From CAVZTA01 sp963778025 (GTDB lineage: Bacteria; Chloroflexota; Limnocylindria; Limnocylindrales; CSP1-4): 64,000 nt of DNA. The DNA is taken from NCBI GenBank assembly GCA_963778025.1, contig CAVZTA010000001.1, forward strand, positions 117,885 to 181,884, in the 5' to 3' direction. Below, in pieces: positions 35,429 through 43,850 of the stretch. Numbering within the stretch: position 1 is the first letter of the stretch; every line of letters begins with the position of its first letter. The notes under the pieces are model-generated. The model ran no database searches. It was not told where the DNA came from and was given only the letters and a program-made list of their open reading frames with translations. The position numbers and the translations under genes are program-made.

Positions 35429-36488
35429 GCTGCGCTGGCTCGGCGGGCATCGCGGGCTGGAGGCGACGCTCGTGCCGGCCGCCGGCATCCCGTTCCAGCG
35501 GCTCGCGCTGCGCTCCCTTCGAACGGTCCAGCGGGACGCCCATCTCATCCTCGATCCGCTCCGCCTGGGCGCCGCCGTCCCGCAGGCGGCCGCGATCCTC
35601 GCCCGCTGGCGGCCCGCGGCGATCCTGACGACGGGCGGCTACGTCGCCGTACCGGTGCTGCTGGCGGCCGGCGCGCTGCGCATCCCGTCGGTGCTGTGGG
35701 AGGGCAACGTGATCCCGGGCAAGAGCGCGCGCTTCGTCGCGCGGCTCGCGTCGGCCGTGGCGGTGAGCCACCCGGCGACGATCGCCGGGCTGGGCATCCC
35801 GCGCGGGCGCGCGTTCGTCACCGGGACGCCGATCCGGCGCGTGGACACGGTCGACCGTGAGGCGGCGCGACGCCGCTTCGGCATCCCGGCCGGGGACCGC
35901 GTGCTCCTCGTGTTCGGTGGGTCCCAGGCGGTCAAGCGGTTCAACGCCGCGGTCGCCGAGGCACTCCCGGAGCTGGTCGCGCGCGTGCACGTCATCCATG
36001 TCACCGGCGAGACCGGCTACGCGGCCGCGCTCGCCCGGAAGGCGACCCTCCCGGAGGACGTCCGCGGGCGCTACCAGCCGTTCCCGTTCCTGCGCGACGA
36101 CATGACGGATGCACTGGCGGCTGCGGACCTGGCCGTCGGGCGTGCCGGCGCTTCGACGCTCGCCGAGGCCGCGGCCTTCGGCCTGCCCCTCGCGATCGTC
36201 CCGTACCCGCACGCCGCGGGCCATCAGATCGCGAACGCGACGGCGCACATCGAGGCCGGCGCGGGTGTGCTCATCGATGATGCCGACTTCGACGCAGCGG
36301 CGCTCCTGCGGACGGCGGACATCCTCGCCGACCCGGCCAGGCACGCGGCGATGAGCGCTGCCGCACGGGCCCTCGCGCGCCCGGGCGCTGCGGACGCGGT
36401 CGCGGAGCTCGTGCTCGCGGCCGCCGAGCGCCGGCCGTTCCCGGACCAGACGACGATCGACCGGCGCGCACGGGGCGCGGCCGGGTGA
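35334..36488 (+). CDS. murG: UDP-GlcNAc--undecaprenyl-PP-MurNAc-pentapeptide GlcNAc transferase
   Basis: Converts lipid I to lipid II at the cytoplasmic face of the membrane. GGGTGGHIYPALAVA is the lipid-acceptor loop. LTTGGYVAVPVLLAA, WEGNVIPGKSARF, VTGTPIRR, LLVFGGSQAVKRFN and the UDP-GlcNAc site VGRAGASTLAEAAAFGLPLAIVPYPHAAGHQIANA (in parts) follow. ATG 35334 follows a GAAGGGA ribosome site within the 3' end of ftsW. Length 384 is slightly above average because of a short tail. Confidence 0.94.
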   Translation: MRLLIAGGGTGGHIYPALAVARSLLARPDGAELRWLGGHRGLEATLVPAAGIPFQRLALRSLRTVQRDAHLILDPLRLGAAVPQAAAILARWRPAAILTTGGYVAVPVLLAAGALRIPSVLWEGNVIPGKSARFVARLASAVAVSHPATIAGLGIPRGRAFVTGTPIRRVDTVDREAARRRFGIPAGDRVLLVFGGSQAVKRFNAAVAEALPELVARVHVIHVTGETGYAAALARKATLPEDVRGRYQPFPFLRDDMTDALAAADLAVGRAGASTLAEAAAFGLPLAIVPYPHAAGHQIANATAHIEAGAGVLIDDADFDAAALLRTADILADPARHAAMSAAARALARPGAADAVAELVLAAAERRPFPDQTTIDRRARGAAG

Positions 36489-37465
36489 CGTCGTCCTCGC
36501 CGGCCATGCCGTTCGACGCGTTCGCCATCGGGACGGACATCCAGCGCCGCATCGGCGTCAAGACGGAGCGCGATGCGCCCCTCGGCCGGTTCACCACGAT
36601 GCGCGTCGGCGGGCCGGCCGACCTGTTCGTGGTGGCGCACAACGTGTTCGAGCTTCGCTCGCTCGTCCGGTTCGCCCGTTCGCGCGGCATCCCCTGGACG
36701 CTGCTCGGCCGCGGCAGCGACCTCGTCATCAGCGACGCCGGCATCCGCGGCCTGGTCATCCACGTGCGCGCCGAGGGCTCGAAGGTCGACGGCGAGCGGT
36801 ACATCGCCCAGGCCGGCGTGCCGATGGCCCGCGCCGCGACGGAGACCCAGAAGGCCGGCCTCACCGGGCTCGAATTCGGGCTCGCGATCCCGGGCACGGT
36901 CGGCGGCGCGGTGTGGGCGAATGCCGGCGCCCACGACGGCGACGTGGCGGGGATCCTGGAGTCGGCGACCGTCCTCCTGGGCGACGGCTCGGAGGCGACG
37001 CTCGACGCCCCGGACCTCGCGCTCGCCTATCGCGACAGCCGGTTCAAGCACGCAACGGACGAGCTGATCCTGGAGGCGACGTTCCGGCTGACCGCCGCCG
37101 ATCCCGAGACGATCAAGGGACGCCTCGACGACATCCGCCGCTGGCGCCAGGCGCATCAGCCGCTGGGGCTGCCGTCGGCCGGATCGGTCTTTCGCAACCC
37201 GCTCCCGGAGTCGGCGGGTCGCCTGATCGACGAGGCGGGGCTCAAGGGCACGCGCATCGGCGGTGCCGTCGTCTCGCCGAAGCACGCGAACTTCATCGTC
37301 AACGACCGCAAGGGGACGGCATCCGATGTCCGCCGTCTGGGCGAGCACGTCCGCGCGACGATCCGGGAGCGGCACGCGCTGGACCTCCGCTTCGAGATCG
37401 TCTTCCTCGGCGACTGGACCGGCTGGCGGGATCGCGGCATCGTCGACGTGGAGCGGGACGCATGA
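36485..37465 (+). CDS. murB: UDP-N-acetylenolpyruvoylglucosamine reductase
   Basis: FAD enzyme that completes UDP-MurNAc synthesis. TTMRVGGPADLFVVA, LLGRGSDLVISDAGIRGLVI and GLEFGLAIPGTVGGAVWANAGAHDGD (in parts) form the FAD domain. LAYRDSRFK and PSAGSVFRNP carry catalytic residues, the latter with the Ser proton donor, and GGAVVSPKHANFIVN lies near the end. GTG 36485 overlaps the murG stop. The usual murC gene, expected between murG and murB, is absent. Confidence 0.93.
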   Translation: MTSSSPAMPFDAFAIGTDIQRRIGVKTERDAPLGRFTTMRVGGPADLFVVAHNVFELRSLVRFARSRGIPWTLLGRGSDLVISDAGIRGLVIHVRAEGSKVDGERYIAQAGVPMARAATETQKAGLTGLEFGLAIPGTVGGAVWANAGAHDGDVAGILESATVLLGDGSEATLDAPDLALAYRDSRFKHATDELILEATFRLTAADPETIKGRLDDIRRWRQAHQPLGLPSAGSVFRNPLPESAGRLIDEAGLKGTRIGGAVVSPKHANFIVNDRKGTASDVRRLGEHVRATIRERHALDLRFEIVFLGDWTGWRDRGIVDVERDA

Positions 37466-38622
37466 CCGAGGCCCGCGTGCCGCCTCGGCCGGGGCACGAG
37501 GCGGCTCGCACGCCGGTCGTCGTCGTCTTCGGCGGTCCGTCCGCGGAGCACGACGTGTCGATCGTCTCCGGCACGGCCATCGCCGCGGCGCTGCGCACCG
37601 CGGGCTACCCCGTGGAGCAGTGGCTGGTGGACCTCGACGGTCGGTGGTGGACGCTGCCAGCGGACCACGATCGTGATGGCCGCCCGGGCTCGGCATACGA
37701 CGAGCCGATCACCTTGGGTGCGGCCGGCCCCACGGGCCCGGGCAGCGCGCTCGACGCGCTCGCCGCGCGCGACCCGAAGCCCGTCGTGTTCCTGGCCCTC
37801 CACGGGCCGTGGGGCGAGGACGGCACGGTCCAGGCGCTCATCGAGGCCGCCGAGCTGCCCTACACCGGGTCCGGCGTGACGGCCAGCGCGATCGGCATGG
37901 ACAAGGCGATGTTCAAGCGGCTCGTCCGTGGGCTGGGGCTGCCGGTCGTCGACTGGCGCGAGGTCCGCGCCGCGCGCTGGGCGCGGGACCGGGACGCCGT
38001 CCTGGCAGAGCTCGAGGCCTTCGCCCAGGGCACCGGCGATCCGCGCCTGATGGTCAAGCCCGCGAAGCTCGGCAGCTCCGTCGGGATGACGCTCGCGCAC
38101 GCGCCCGACGAACGCGCCGCCGCCCTGGACCTCGCGTTCCACTATGACGACGTGGCGATGGTCGAGCGCTATCTCGCCGGTGCCCGGGACCTCGAGGTGA
38201 GCGTCATCGGCAACGAGCCCGACCGTCTCGAGCTGTACGGCCCGGGCGAGGTCCTCGCGGGCCACGAGTTCTACGACTATGCCGCGAAGTACACGCCGGG
38301 GCTGTCCGAGACCACGGCGACCGCGGAGGTCACGCCGGCGCACAAGGCGGCCATCCTCAAGCTCGCCCGGGATACCTACCGGGCCGTCGGCTGCGAGGGC
38401 TTCGCGCGCGTCGACCTGCTGCTCGCCGGTGACGAGCTCGTCGTCTCGGAGATCAACACGATCCCCGGGTTCACGCCCATCAGCCTGTTCCCGACGTTGC
38501 CCGCCGCGGGTGGCTACGACTTCGTCGCGGTCTGCCGGCGGCTCATCGACCTCGCGCTCGAGCGGCACGTGGCCCGGACCCGTCACCGGCCGCGCACCGC
38601 CGACCTGTACCGGTCGGCGTGA
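37462..38622 (+). CDS. ddl: D-alanine--D-alanine ligase
   Basis: ATP-grasp ligase supplying D-Ala-D-Ala to MurF. VVVVFGGPSAEHDVSIVSG, FLALHGPWGEDGTVQALIEAAELPYTGSGV (in parts), GMDKAMFKRL, VKPAKLGSSVGMT, EVSVIGN, EFYDYAAKYTPG, and the Mg-binding SEINTIPGFTPISLFP are all present. The Tyr in FYDYAAKY favours D-Ala rather than D-Lac as second substrate. Length 386. ATG 37462 overlaps the murB stop, and the stop overlaps ftsQ. Confidence 0.94.
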   Translation: MTEARVPPRPGHEAARTPVVVVFGGPSAEHDVSIVSGTAIAAALRTAGYPVEQWLVDLDGRWWTLPADHDRDGRPGSAYDEPITLGAAGPTGPGSALDALAARDPKPVVFLALHGPWGEDGTVQALIEAAELPYTGSGVTASAIGMDKAMFKRLVRGLGLPVVDWREVRAARWARDRDAVLAELEAFAQGTGDPRLMVKPAKLGSSVGMTLAHAPDERAAALDLAFHYDDVAMVERYLAGARDLEVSVIGNEPDRLELYGPGEVLAGHEFYDYAAKYTPGLSETTATAEVTPAHKAAILKLARDTYRAVGCEGFARVDLLLAGDELVVSEINTIPGFTPISLFPTLPAAGGYDFVAVCRRLIDLALERHVARTRHRPRTADLYRSA

Positions 38623-39626
38623 TGCGCTTCCGCCGCGACCGTCCGCGACCCGTCGTGCGCGGCGCCGGTCCGATCCGTGGCGCGCAGGGCCTGAAGTCGC
38701 CGCGCCCGACCGCCGTCCGCCCGCGCACCCGGATCGGCGGACCGGGTCGCCGGACGCCGCGGATCCGGCGGGCCTCGGCGGGGCTGACGCCGATCCGCGC
38801 GGCCGCGCTGCTCATCCTGCTCGCGGCGGCGGCCGCGATCTACGGCGTCAGCGCCTCGTCGGCGTTCGTGGCCCGGACGCTGTCCATCGACGGTGCCACG
38901 TGGACGGGCGAGGCGGTGGTGCGCGAGACCGTCGGGGCGCTCGAGGGCGCCAACCTGTTCACGCTCCGCACCGCCGACCTCGAGCAGCGCCTCGCGACGT
39001 TGCCCGCCGTCCGTTCCGCGCTCGTGTCCGTCGCGCTCCCCGATGCGATCGGCATCCGGCTGGACGAGCGCAAGCCGCTGCTGGTGTGGCAGACGGGCGC
39101 GGATCGCTGGCTCGTCGACCGTGAGGGGATGGTGTTCGCGAAGCTCGGCGATGATCCGCCGCCCGAGGCTGCGGACCTCGCCGTCGTCGAGGACGTCCGG
39201 CCGGCGTCGGCCTCGCTCGCGGTCGGCGCGGAGCTCGACCCGGTCGAGCTCGACGCGGCGCTCCGGCTCGGCTCACTCACCCCGGCGGACGTCGGCAGCA
39301 GCGCCCCCGGGCTGCGCATCCGGCTCGATGACACGTCGGGCTTCGTGCTCCACACGGGCGACGGTGGCTGGTCCGCGGTGTTCGGCTTCTATACCCCGAC
39401 GCTCCGCTCGACCGAGCTCATCAAGGGCCAGGTCCGCCTGCTGCGCAGCTTCCTCGCCGACCGCGAGCCCACCGTGTCCCGGATCATCCTGGCCGACGAC
39501 CGCAACGGGACGTACATCCCGCGGGTCACCGCCCGGCCATCGCCAGGCTCGGCCGGGGCGTCACCGGGCGACGCCTCGCCGTCGGCCGACGCCAGCGCGA
39601 CGCCGTCGCCGACGAGTACGCCGTGA
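38622..39626 (+). CDS. ftsQ: FtsQ/DivIB-type cell-division protein
   Basis: A bitopic protein with a very basic, Pro/Arg-rich cytoplasmic lead of about 55 residues and one transmembrane helix (AAALLILLAAAAAIYGV). A POTRA domain (FVARTLSIDGATWTGEAVVRETV, then LATLPAVRSALVSVALPDAIGIRLDERKPL) and the FtsQ C-terminal domain follow, ending in a Ser/Pro-rich tail. It recruits and regulates septal synthesis with FtsL and FtsB. ATG 38622 shares its A with the ddl stop; a GTG three bases earlier is an alternative. Confidence 0.88.
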   Translation: MRFRRDRPRPVVRGAGPIRGAQGLKSPRPTAVRPRTRIGGPGRRTPRIRRASAGLTPIRAAALLILLAAAAAIYGVSASSAFVARTLSIDGATWTGEAVVRETVGALEGANLFTLRTADLEQRLATLPAVRSALVSVALPDAIGIRLDERKPLLVWQTGADRWLVDREGMVFAKLGDDPPPEAADLAVVEDVRPASASLAVGAELDPVELDAALRLGSLTPADVGSSAPGLRIRLDDTSGFVLHTGDGGWSAVFGFYTPTLRSTELIKGQVRLLRSFLADREPTVSRIILADDRNGTYIPRVTARPSPGSAGASPGDASPSADASATPSPTSTP

Positions 39627-39639
39627 CGGTGGCGTTCGG

Positions 39640-39645
39640 TAGACT
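39640..39645 (+). promoter_or_regulatory. Candidate -10 element before sbp-ftsA
   Basis: TAGACT in the gap after ftsQ, 36 bases before the GTG at 39682, which has its own GGAGGAGG ribosome site. It could be an internal promoter for sbp and ftsA. Confidence 0.35.
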
Positions 39646-39681
39646 GCGGGCGACGGTCCACCGGAGGAGGTCCATCGCTCC

Positions 39682-40005
39682 GTGCTCCTGCCCATCGCGG
39701 GGCTGCTGTTGGGCGTCCTCGCCGGGCTCGTCCTCAACGTCAACGTCAGCTTCGAGTTCTCGCGGTACTCCGCCGTCGGGATCCTGGCCGCGCTGGATTC
39801 GGTCCTGGGCGCGGTCCGGGCGGAGCTGGACGGGGTGTACGACAACCGGATCTTCATCTCGGGCTTCGTCACGAACGCCGTCGTGGCAGTCCTGCTCACC
39901 TTCATCGGCGATCGCCTGAGCCTGGACCTGTATCTGGTCGCACTCATCAACTTCGGGTTCCGGATCTTCAACAACGTCGCGCTGATCCGGCGCCACTTCA
40001 TCTGA
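39682..40005 (+). CDS. sbp: DUF1290 small basic protein
   Basis: A 107-residue membrane protein with three hydrophobic helices: the N-terminal one (LLPIAGLLLGVLAGLVL), a middle one (ISGFVTNAVVAVLLTFIG) and a last one (YLVALINFGFRIFNNVAL). Family DUF1290 is conserved next to division genes in Gram-positive and Chloroflexota-type bacteria, but its function is unknown. It sits between ftsQ and ftsA. GTG 39682 has a GGAGGAGG site 11 bases upstream. Confidence 0.85.
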   Translation: MLLPIAGLLLGVLAGLVLNVNVSFEFSRYSAVGILAALDSVLGAVRAELDGVYDNRIFISGFVTNAVVAVLLTFIGDRLSLDLYLVALINFGFRIFNNVALIRRHFI

Positions 40006-40037
40006 TCCCCGACCCGTAGCGAGGACGAAGACACCTG

Positions 40038-41270
40038 GTGGAACGCGAAGCGGTCCTCGTCGGCATCGACGTCGGCACATCGAAGGTCGCCGCGCTGATC
40101 GGCGAGATCAGCCGTGACGGCCGGCTGACGATCCTCGGCCACGGCACCGTGCCGGCCAACGGCCTGAAGAAGGGCGTGGTCGTGAACATCGACCAGACGG
40201 TCCGCTCGATCGCCGACGCGGTCGAGCGCGCCGAGCGCCTGTCGGGCTTCAAGATCGACCGCGCGTTCGTGGGTGTCGGTGGGCAGCACGTGGAGTCGCA
40301 GAACTCCACCGGCCAGGTGGCGGTCACGTCGCACACCCGCGAGGTGATGCGCGCCGACATCGACCGCGCGATCGAGGTCGCCCGGGCGGTCTCGATCCCC
40401 TCGAACCGCGATGTCATCCACGTCGAGCGGCGCGGCTTCACGGTCGATGGCCAGGAGGGCGTGAAAGACCCGCTGGGGATGAGCGCCCTGCGCCTGGAGG
40501 TCGAGACGCACATCGTCACGGCGTCGGCGACGGCGGTCCAGAACCTCACCAAGTGCGTGGCGCAGGCCGGCGTCAAGTACGACGAGCTGGTCGTGAACTC
40601 GCTCGCATCCGCGGAGGCGGTCCTGTCCGAGACGGAGAAGGAGCTGGGGGTCGCGGTCGCGGACATCGGTGCGGGGACCATCGACCTCGCGCTGTTCGAC
40701 GACGGCTCGCCGTTCCACACGTCCGTCCTGCCGGTGGGCGGCAACAACGTGACCAACGATGTCGCGATCGGCCTCAAGACCACGCTCCAGGTCGCCGAGT
40801 CGCTCAAGCTGGAGCACGGCACCGCCGACCTGCGGGGTGTGCAGGAAGGCGAGGAGATCCCGGTCTCGGTGCTGGGCGAGGACGCCGGCCGCACGGTCGA
40901 CCGCCTGGAGGTGTGTCAGATCATCGAGGCGCGGATGCGCGAGACCTTCGAGCTCCTGCGGTCCGAGATGCGGCGCGCGGGTCACGGGATGCTGCCGGCG
41001 GGGATCATCCTGACCGGTGGTGCGGCGCAGCTCGCCGGGGTCGCCGAGCTGGGCCGCGAGGTGCTGGAGATGCCGGTCCGGATCGCCGCGCCGGCGGGCA
41101 TCTCGGGCCTGACCGACACGATCCTCACGCCCGCCTACGCGACGTCCGTCGGGCTGCTGCGCTGGGGCGCGACGTCGATCGCGATGGGCGAGCCGTCGTC
41201 GTACGGGTCGGCGCCGGCGGCCGGGGGCTTCGGCCGGATCCGGGACGCGCTCCGCTCGATCTTCCCCTAG
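40038..41270 (+). CDS. ftsA: Cell-division protein FtsA
   Basis: Actin-like ATPase that tethers FtsZ filaments to the membrane. GIDVGTSKVAALIGEI is the phosphate-1 motif, VADIGAGTIDLALFDDG the phosphate-2 motif, and IILTGGAAQLAGV the adenosine motif. The SHMA region includes GVGGQHVESQNSTG. The C-terminus ends RIRDALRSIF, an amphipathic helix that would bind the membrane. Length 410 is normal. GTG start after a short gap. ftsZ, usually next, is 9 kb away. Confidence 0.94.
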   Translation: MEREAVLVGIDVGTSKVAALIGEISRDGRLTILGHGTVPANGLKKGVVVNIDQTVRSIADAVERAERLSGFKIDRAFVGVGGQHVESQNSTGQVAVTSHTREVMRADIDRAIEVARAVSIPSNRDVIHVERRGFTVDGQEGVKDPLGMSALRLEVETHIVTASATAVQNLTKCVAQAGVKYDELVVNSLASAEAVLSETEKELGVAVADIGAGTIDLALFDDGSPFHTSVLPVGGNNVTNDVAIGLKTTLQVAESLKLEHGTADLRGVQEGEEIPVSVLGEDAGRTVDRLEVCQIIEARMRETFELLRSEMRRAGHGMLPAGIILTGGAAQLAGVAELGREVLEMPVRIAAPAGISGLTDTILTPAYATSVGLLRWGATSIAMGEPSSYGSAPAAGGFGRIRDALRSIFP

Positions 41271-41300
41271 ACCCGCCCTGGACGCCTCGGCTCGGCGCCT

Positions 41301-41334
41301 GGCGCCTCACCCCTTCGCGGTGATGCCCGGCGCC
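41301..41334 (+). terminator. Imperfect hairpin after ftsA
   Basis: GGCGCC-TCACC paired with GGTGA...GGCGCC around loop CCTTCGC, with a 5-base bulge on one side, 30 bases after the ftsA stop. It marks a plausible end of the dcw transcript. Confidence 0.4.
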
Positions 41335-41417
41335 GGACACGGGCCCAGACTCGAAGTCGCGTGGCACGCGCCGCTGTCGTGTGCACGCGTCCGGACCGCA
41401 CGGGAGAGCCGCCGAGG

Positions 41418-42908
41418 ATGCCAGTGATCGTCCCGCGCTGGGAGTGGCGCACGTTCGGCAGCCGCTTCGGCATCGCCGAGGACCGGTTCGGCGCCCTGAC
41501 GCCGGGCGCGATCCAGGAGAGCGACGAGATCTACCTGCTCGGCGGCTCCGGCGACAACGTCAAGATCCGTGCCGATCTCATGGACATCAAGGTCCTGCGC
41601 GAGACCGATGCCGACGGCCTCGAGCGCTGGGAACCGGTGATGAAGGCCGGCTTCCCGCTCGCCAAGGCGGACGTCGGGCGGGTGTTCGACGCGCTCCACC
41701 TCGACACCCCGCCCCTCGATCGGGACACGTATACGCTCGACCAGTTCATCGCGGAGCCGGCGGCGGCGGGCAGGCTCCACGCGACGAACGTCCACAAGCG
41801 GCGCGTCCGCTACACGGTCGACGGGTGCACCTCCGAGGTCACCGACATCACCGCCGATGGCCGTCCCTCCCGGACGATCGCCATCGAGTCGGAGGACGCG
41901 GCGGCCGTCGTGCGCGCCGTCGGCGCGATGGGCCTCGACGGCTACCGCAACACGAACTACACGCAGGGCCTCACCGACCTCCTGGCCGGTGCGCCCGAGC
42001 GCTTCGCCGTGATCGACGTCGGCACGAATTCGATCAAGTTCCACGTCGGCGAACGCCGGCCCGAGCGTGGCTGGACGCGCACGGTCGATCGCGCCGAGGT
42101 CACCCAGCTCGGGGAGGGCCTGCGCGAAGGCGGCGACATCAACCCGGCGGCGTTGGATCGGGCCAGCACGGCCATCCAGGGCATGGTCGACGAGGCGAGG
42201 ACGCTCGGGGCACGCGCGATCGTCGGCGTCGCCACCGCGGGCGTGCGCATGGCGGCGAACTCGAGCGAGGTCGTGAAGCGGATCCACGAGCGGACCGGCC
42301 TCGACCTGACGACCATCTCGGGTGACGACGAGAGCCGCCTCGCGTACCTTGCCGCGGTCGGCAGCCTGCCGTCGATGGACGGGTCGCGCGCGGTCTTCGA
42401 CACCGGTGGCGGCAGCACGCAGCTCACGTTCGGGCACGGGGCGGCGGTCGAGGAACGATGGAGCGTGAACGTGGGTGCCGTGCGCTTCACGGAGGCGTTC
42501 GGGCTCGCCGGTGTCGTCGCGGACGCGCGCCTGCAGGAGGCGAGCGACGCGATCGCGAAGGACCTCGCCAGGCTCGATGGCCGAACGCCACCCGACGCGC
42601 TCGTGGGGCTCGGGGGCGGACTCACCAACATGGCGGCCGTGAAACATGCTCTCGCGAGCTACGACCCGGACGTCGTCCACGGGACCGTCCTGGACCGAGC
42701 GGAGATCGATCGCCAGATCGAGCTGTACCGGAGCCGCGACGCCGAGGCGCGGCGATCGATCGTGGGCCTCCAGCCCAAGCGCGCCGAGGTGATCCTCGCG
42801 GGCGCGCTGATCGTCCGGACCGTGATGGACAAGCTGGGCTGCGATGCCCTCACGGTGAGCGATCGTGGGCTGCGCCACGGCGTGCTCATCGAGCGTTTCG
42901 GCGCCTGA
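41418..42908 (+). CDS. Exopolyphosphatase/GppA phosphatase with N-terminal tunnel-fold-like domain
   Basis: Residues 190-496 are a Ppx/GppA phosphatase: FAVIDVGTNSIKFHVGE (phosphate-1), ATAGVRMAANSSEVV, ISGDDESRLAYLAAVG, FDTGGGSTQLTFG, and GLGGGLTNMAAVK. It should hydrolyse polyphosphate or (p)ppGpp-type substrates. The first 185 residues resemble a triphosphate-tunnel (CYTH/VTC-like) domain: WEWRTFG, VKIRADLMDIKVLRE, ERWEPVMKAGFPL, and KRRVRYTVDGCTSEVTDI. ATG 41418 follows CCGAGG; the longer frame from 41361 overlaps the terminator side and is unlikely. The next gene is another CYTH-like protein, so a polyphosphate module is likely. Confidence 0.82.
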   Translation: MPVIVPRWEWRTFGSRFGIAEDRFGALTPGAIQESDEIYLLGGSGDNVKIRADLMDIKVLRETDADGLERWEPVMKAGFPLAKADVGRVFDALHLDTPPLDRDTYTLDQFIAEPAAAGRLHATNVHKRRVRYTVDGCTSEVTDITADGRPSRTIAIESEDAAAVVRAVGAMGLDGYRNTNYTQGLTDLLAGAPERFAVIDVGTNSIKFHVGERRPERGWTRTVDRAEVTQLGEGLREGGDINPAALDRASTAIQGMVDEARTLGARAIVGVATAGVRMAANSSEVVKRIHERTGLDLTTISGDDESRLAYLAAVGSLPSMDGSRAVFDTGGGSTQLTFGHGAAVEERWSVNVGAVRFTEAFGLAGVVADARLQEASDAIAKDLARLDGRTPPDALVGLGGGLTNMAAVKHALASYDPDVVHGTVLDRAEIDRQIELYRSRDAEARRSIVGLQPKRAEVILAGALIVRTVMDKLGCDALTVSDRGLRHGVLIERFGA

Positions 42909-42935
42909 CGGCGCGCGACAAGGAGGAGGGTCGAC

Positions 42936-43835
42936 ATGACCACCGAGACACCAGCCGCCCCGGCGAACGACATGGCGAACCTGCTCGCGGCGATGCGGTC
43001 GTCCGACAGCATCGAGCTCAAGCTCACCGTGCCCACGGCGAGCCACCGCGCGACGATCGCGACGCTGCCCCTCGATCCCGTCGAGACCCAGCCGCGCCAG
43101 GTGTTCTTCTTCGACACGCCGGATCTCAAGCTCAACCAGGCAGGCGTCGTCGTCCGGGCACGTCGCATCCAGGGCGGCCGAGGCGACACGGTGGTCAAGC
43201 TGCGCCCGGTCGTCCCGGCCGAGCTGCCTCCGGAGCTGCGTCAGTCCGGTGCCTTCAACGTCGAGGTCGACGTGCTGCCGGGCTTCCTGGGCGTGTGCTC
43301 CGGGTCGCTCAAGGGCAAGATCCCGAACGACGACATCCGCGATGCGGTCGCCGGCGGACGTCCCATCCGGAAGCTGTTCACCAAGGAGCAGCGCGCCTTC
43401 TACGCGCAGCACGCGCCGGCGGGCATCGACCTGGACTCGCTCTCGGTCCTGGGGCCGACGTTCGTGCTCAAGGGCGTGTTCACCCCGGCGAAGCTCGGTC
43501 GCCGGATCGTCGCCGAGGTCTGGCTCTACCCGGACGGCCAGCGGATCCTGGAGCTCTCGACGAAGTGCCTGCCGAACGAGGCGTTCGAGGTCGCCGCTGA
43601 CGCGCGCGCCTACCTCCAGGACCACGGCGTCCCTATCGACGGGATCCAGCAGACGAAGACGAAGTCGGCCCTCGACTTCTTCGGGGCCGAGCTGCGCGCG
43701 CAGGCGACGGACGGGTCCACGAACGGCGGGTCCGCCGCGGGAACCAAGGCCGCCACCACGCCACGCCGCCGGACGACGACGGGCGCGACGACACGCCGGA
43801 CGACGACGCGAAAGGCGACGACGGCGAAGCGCTGA
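42936..43835 (+). CDS. CYTH-like domain protein with basic repetitive tail
   Basis: SIELKLTVP near residue 25 is the ExExK-like opening of the CYTH/triphosphate-tunnel fold. It is followed by QVFFFDTPDLKLNQAGVVVRARRIQGG and TVVKLRPV, all typical of that family. A long middle part (EVDVLPGF, FTKEQRAFY, VLGPTFVLKG) and EVWLYPDGQRILELSTK follow. The last 45 residues are a Thr/Arg/Lys-rich tail suited to binding polyanions. Only 27 bases separate it from the Ppx gene, with a GGAGGAGG ribosome site. It may act on inorganic triphosphate or bind polyphosphate. Confidence 0.72.
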   Translation: MTTETPAAPANDMANLLAAMRSSDSIELKLTVPTASHRATIATLPLDPVETQPRQVFFFDTPDLKLNQAGVVVRARRIQGGRGDTVVKLRPVVPAELPPELRQSGAFNVEVDVLPGFLGVCSGSLKGKIPNDDIRDAVAGGRPIRKLFTKEQRAFYAQHAPAGIDLDSLSVLGPTFVLKGVFTPAKLGRRIVAEVWLYPDGQRILELSTKCLPNEAFEVAADARAYLQDHGVPIDGIQQTKTKSALDFFGAELRAQATDGSTNGGSAAGTKAATTPRRRTTTGATTRRTTTRKATTAKR

Positions 43836-43850
43836 GGGCCCCGCGACGCG

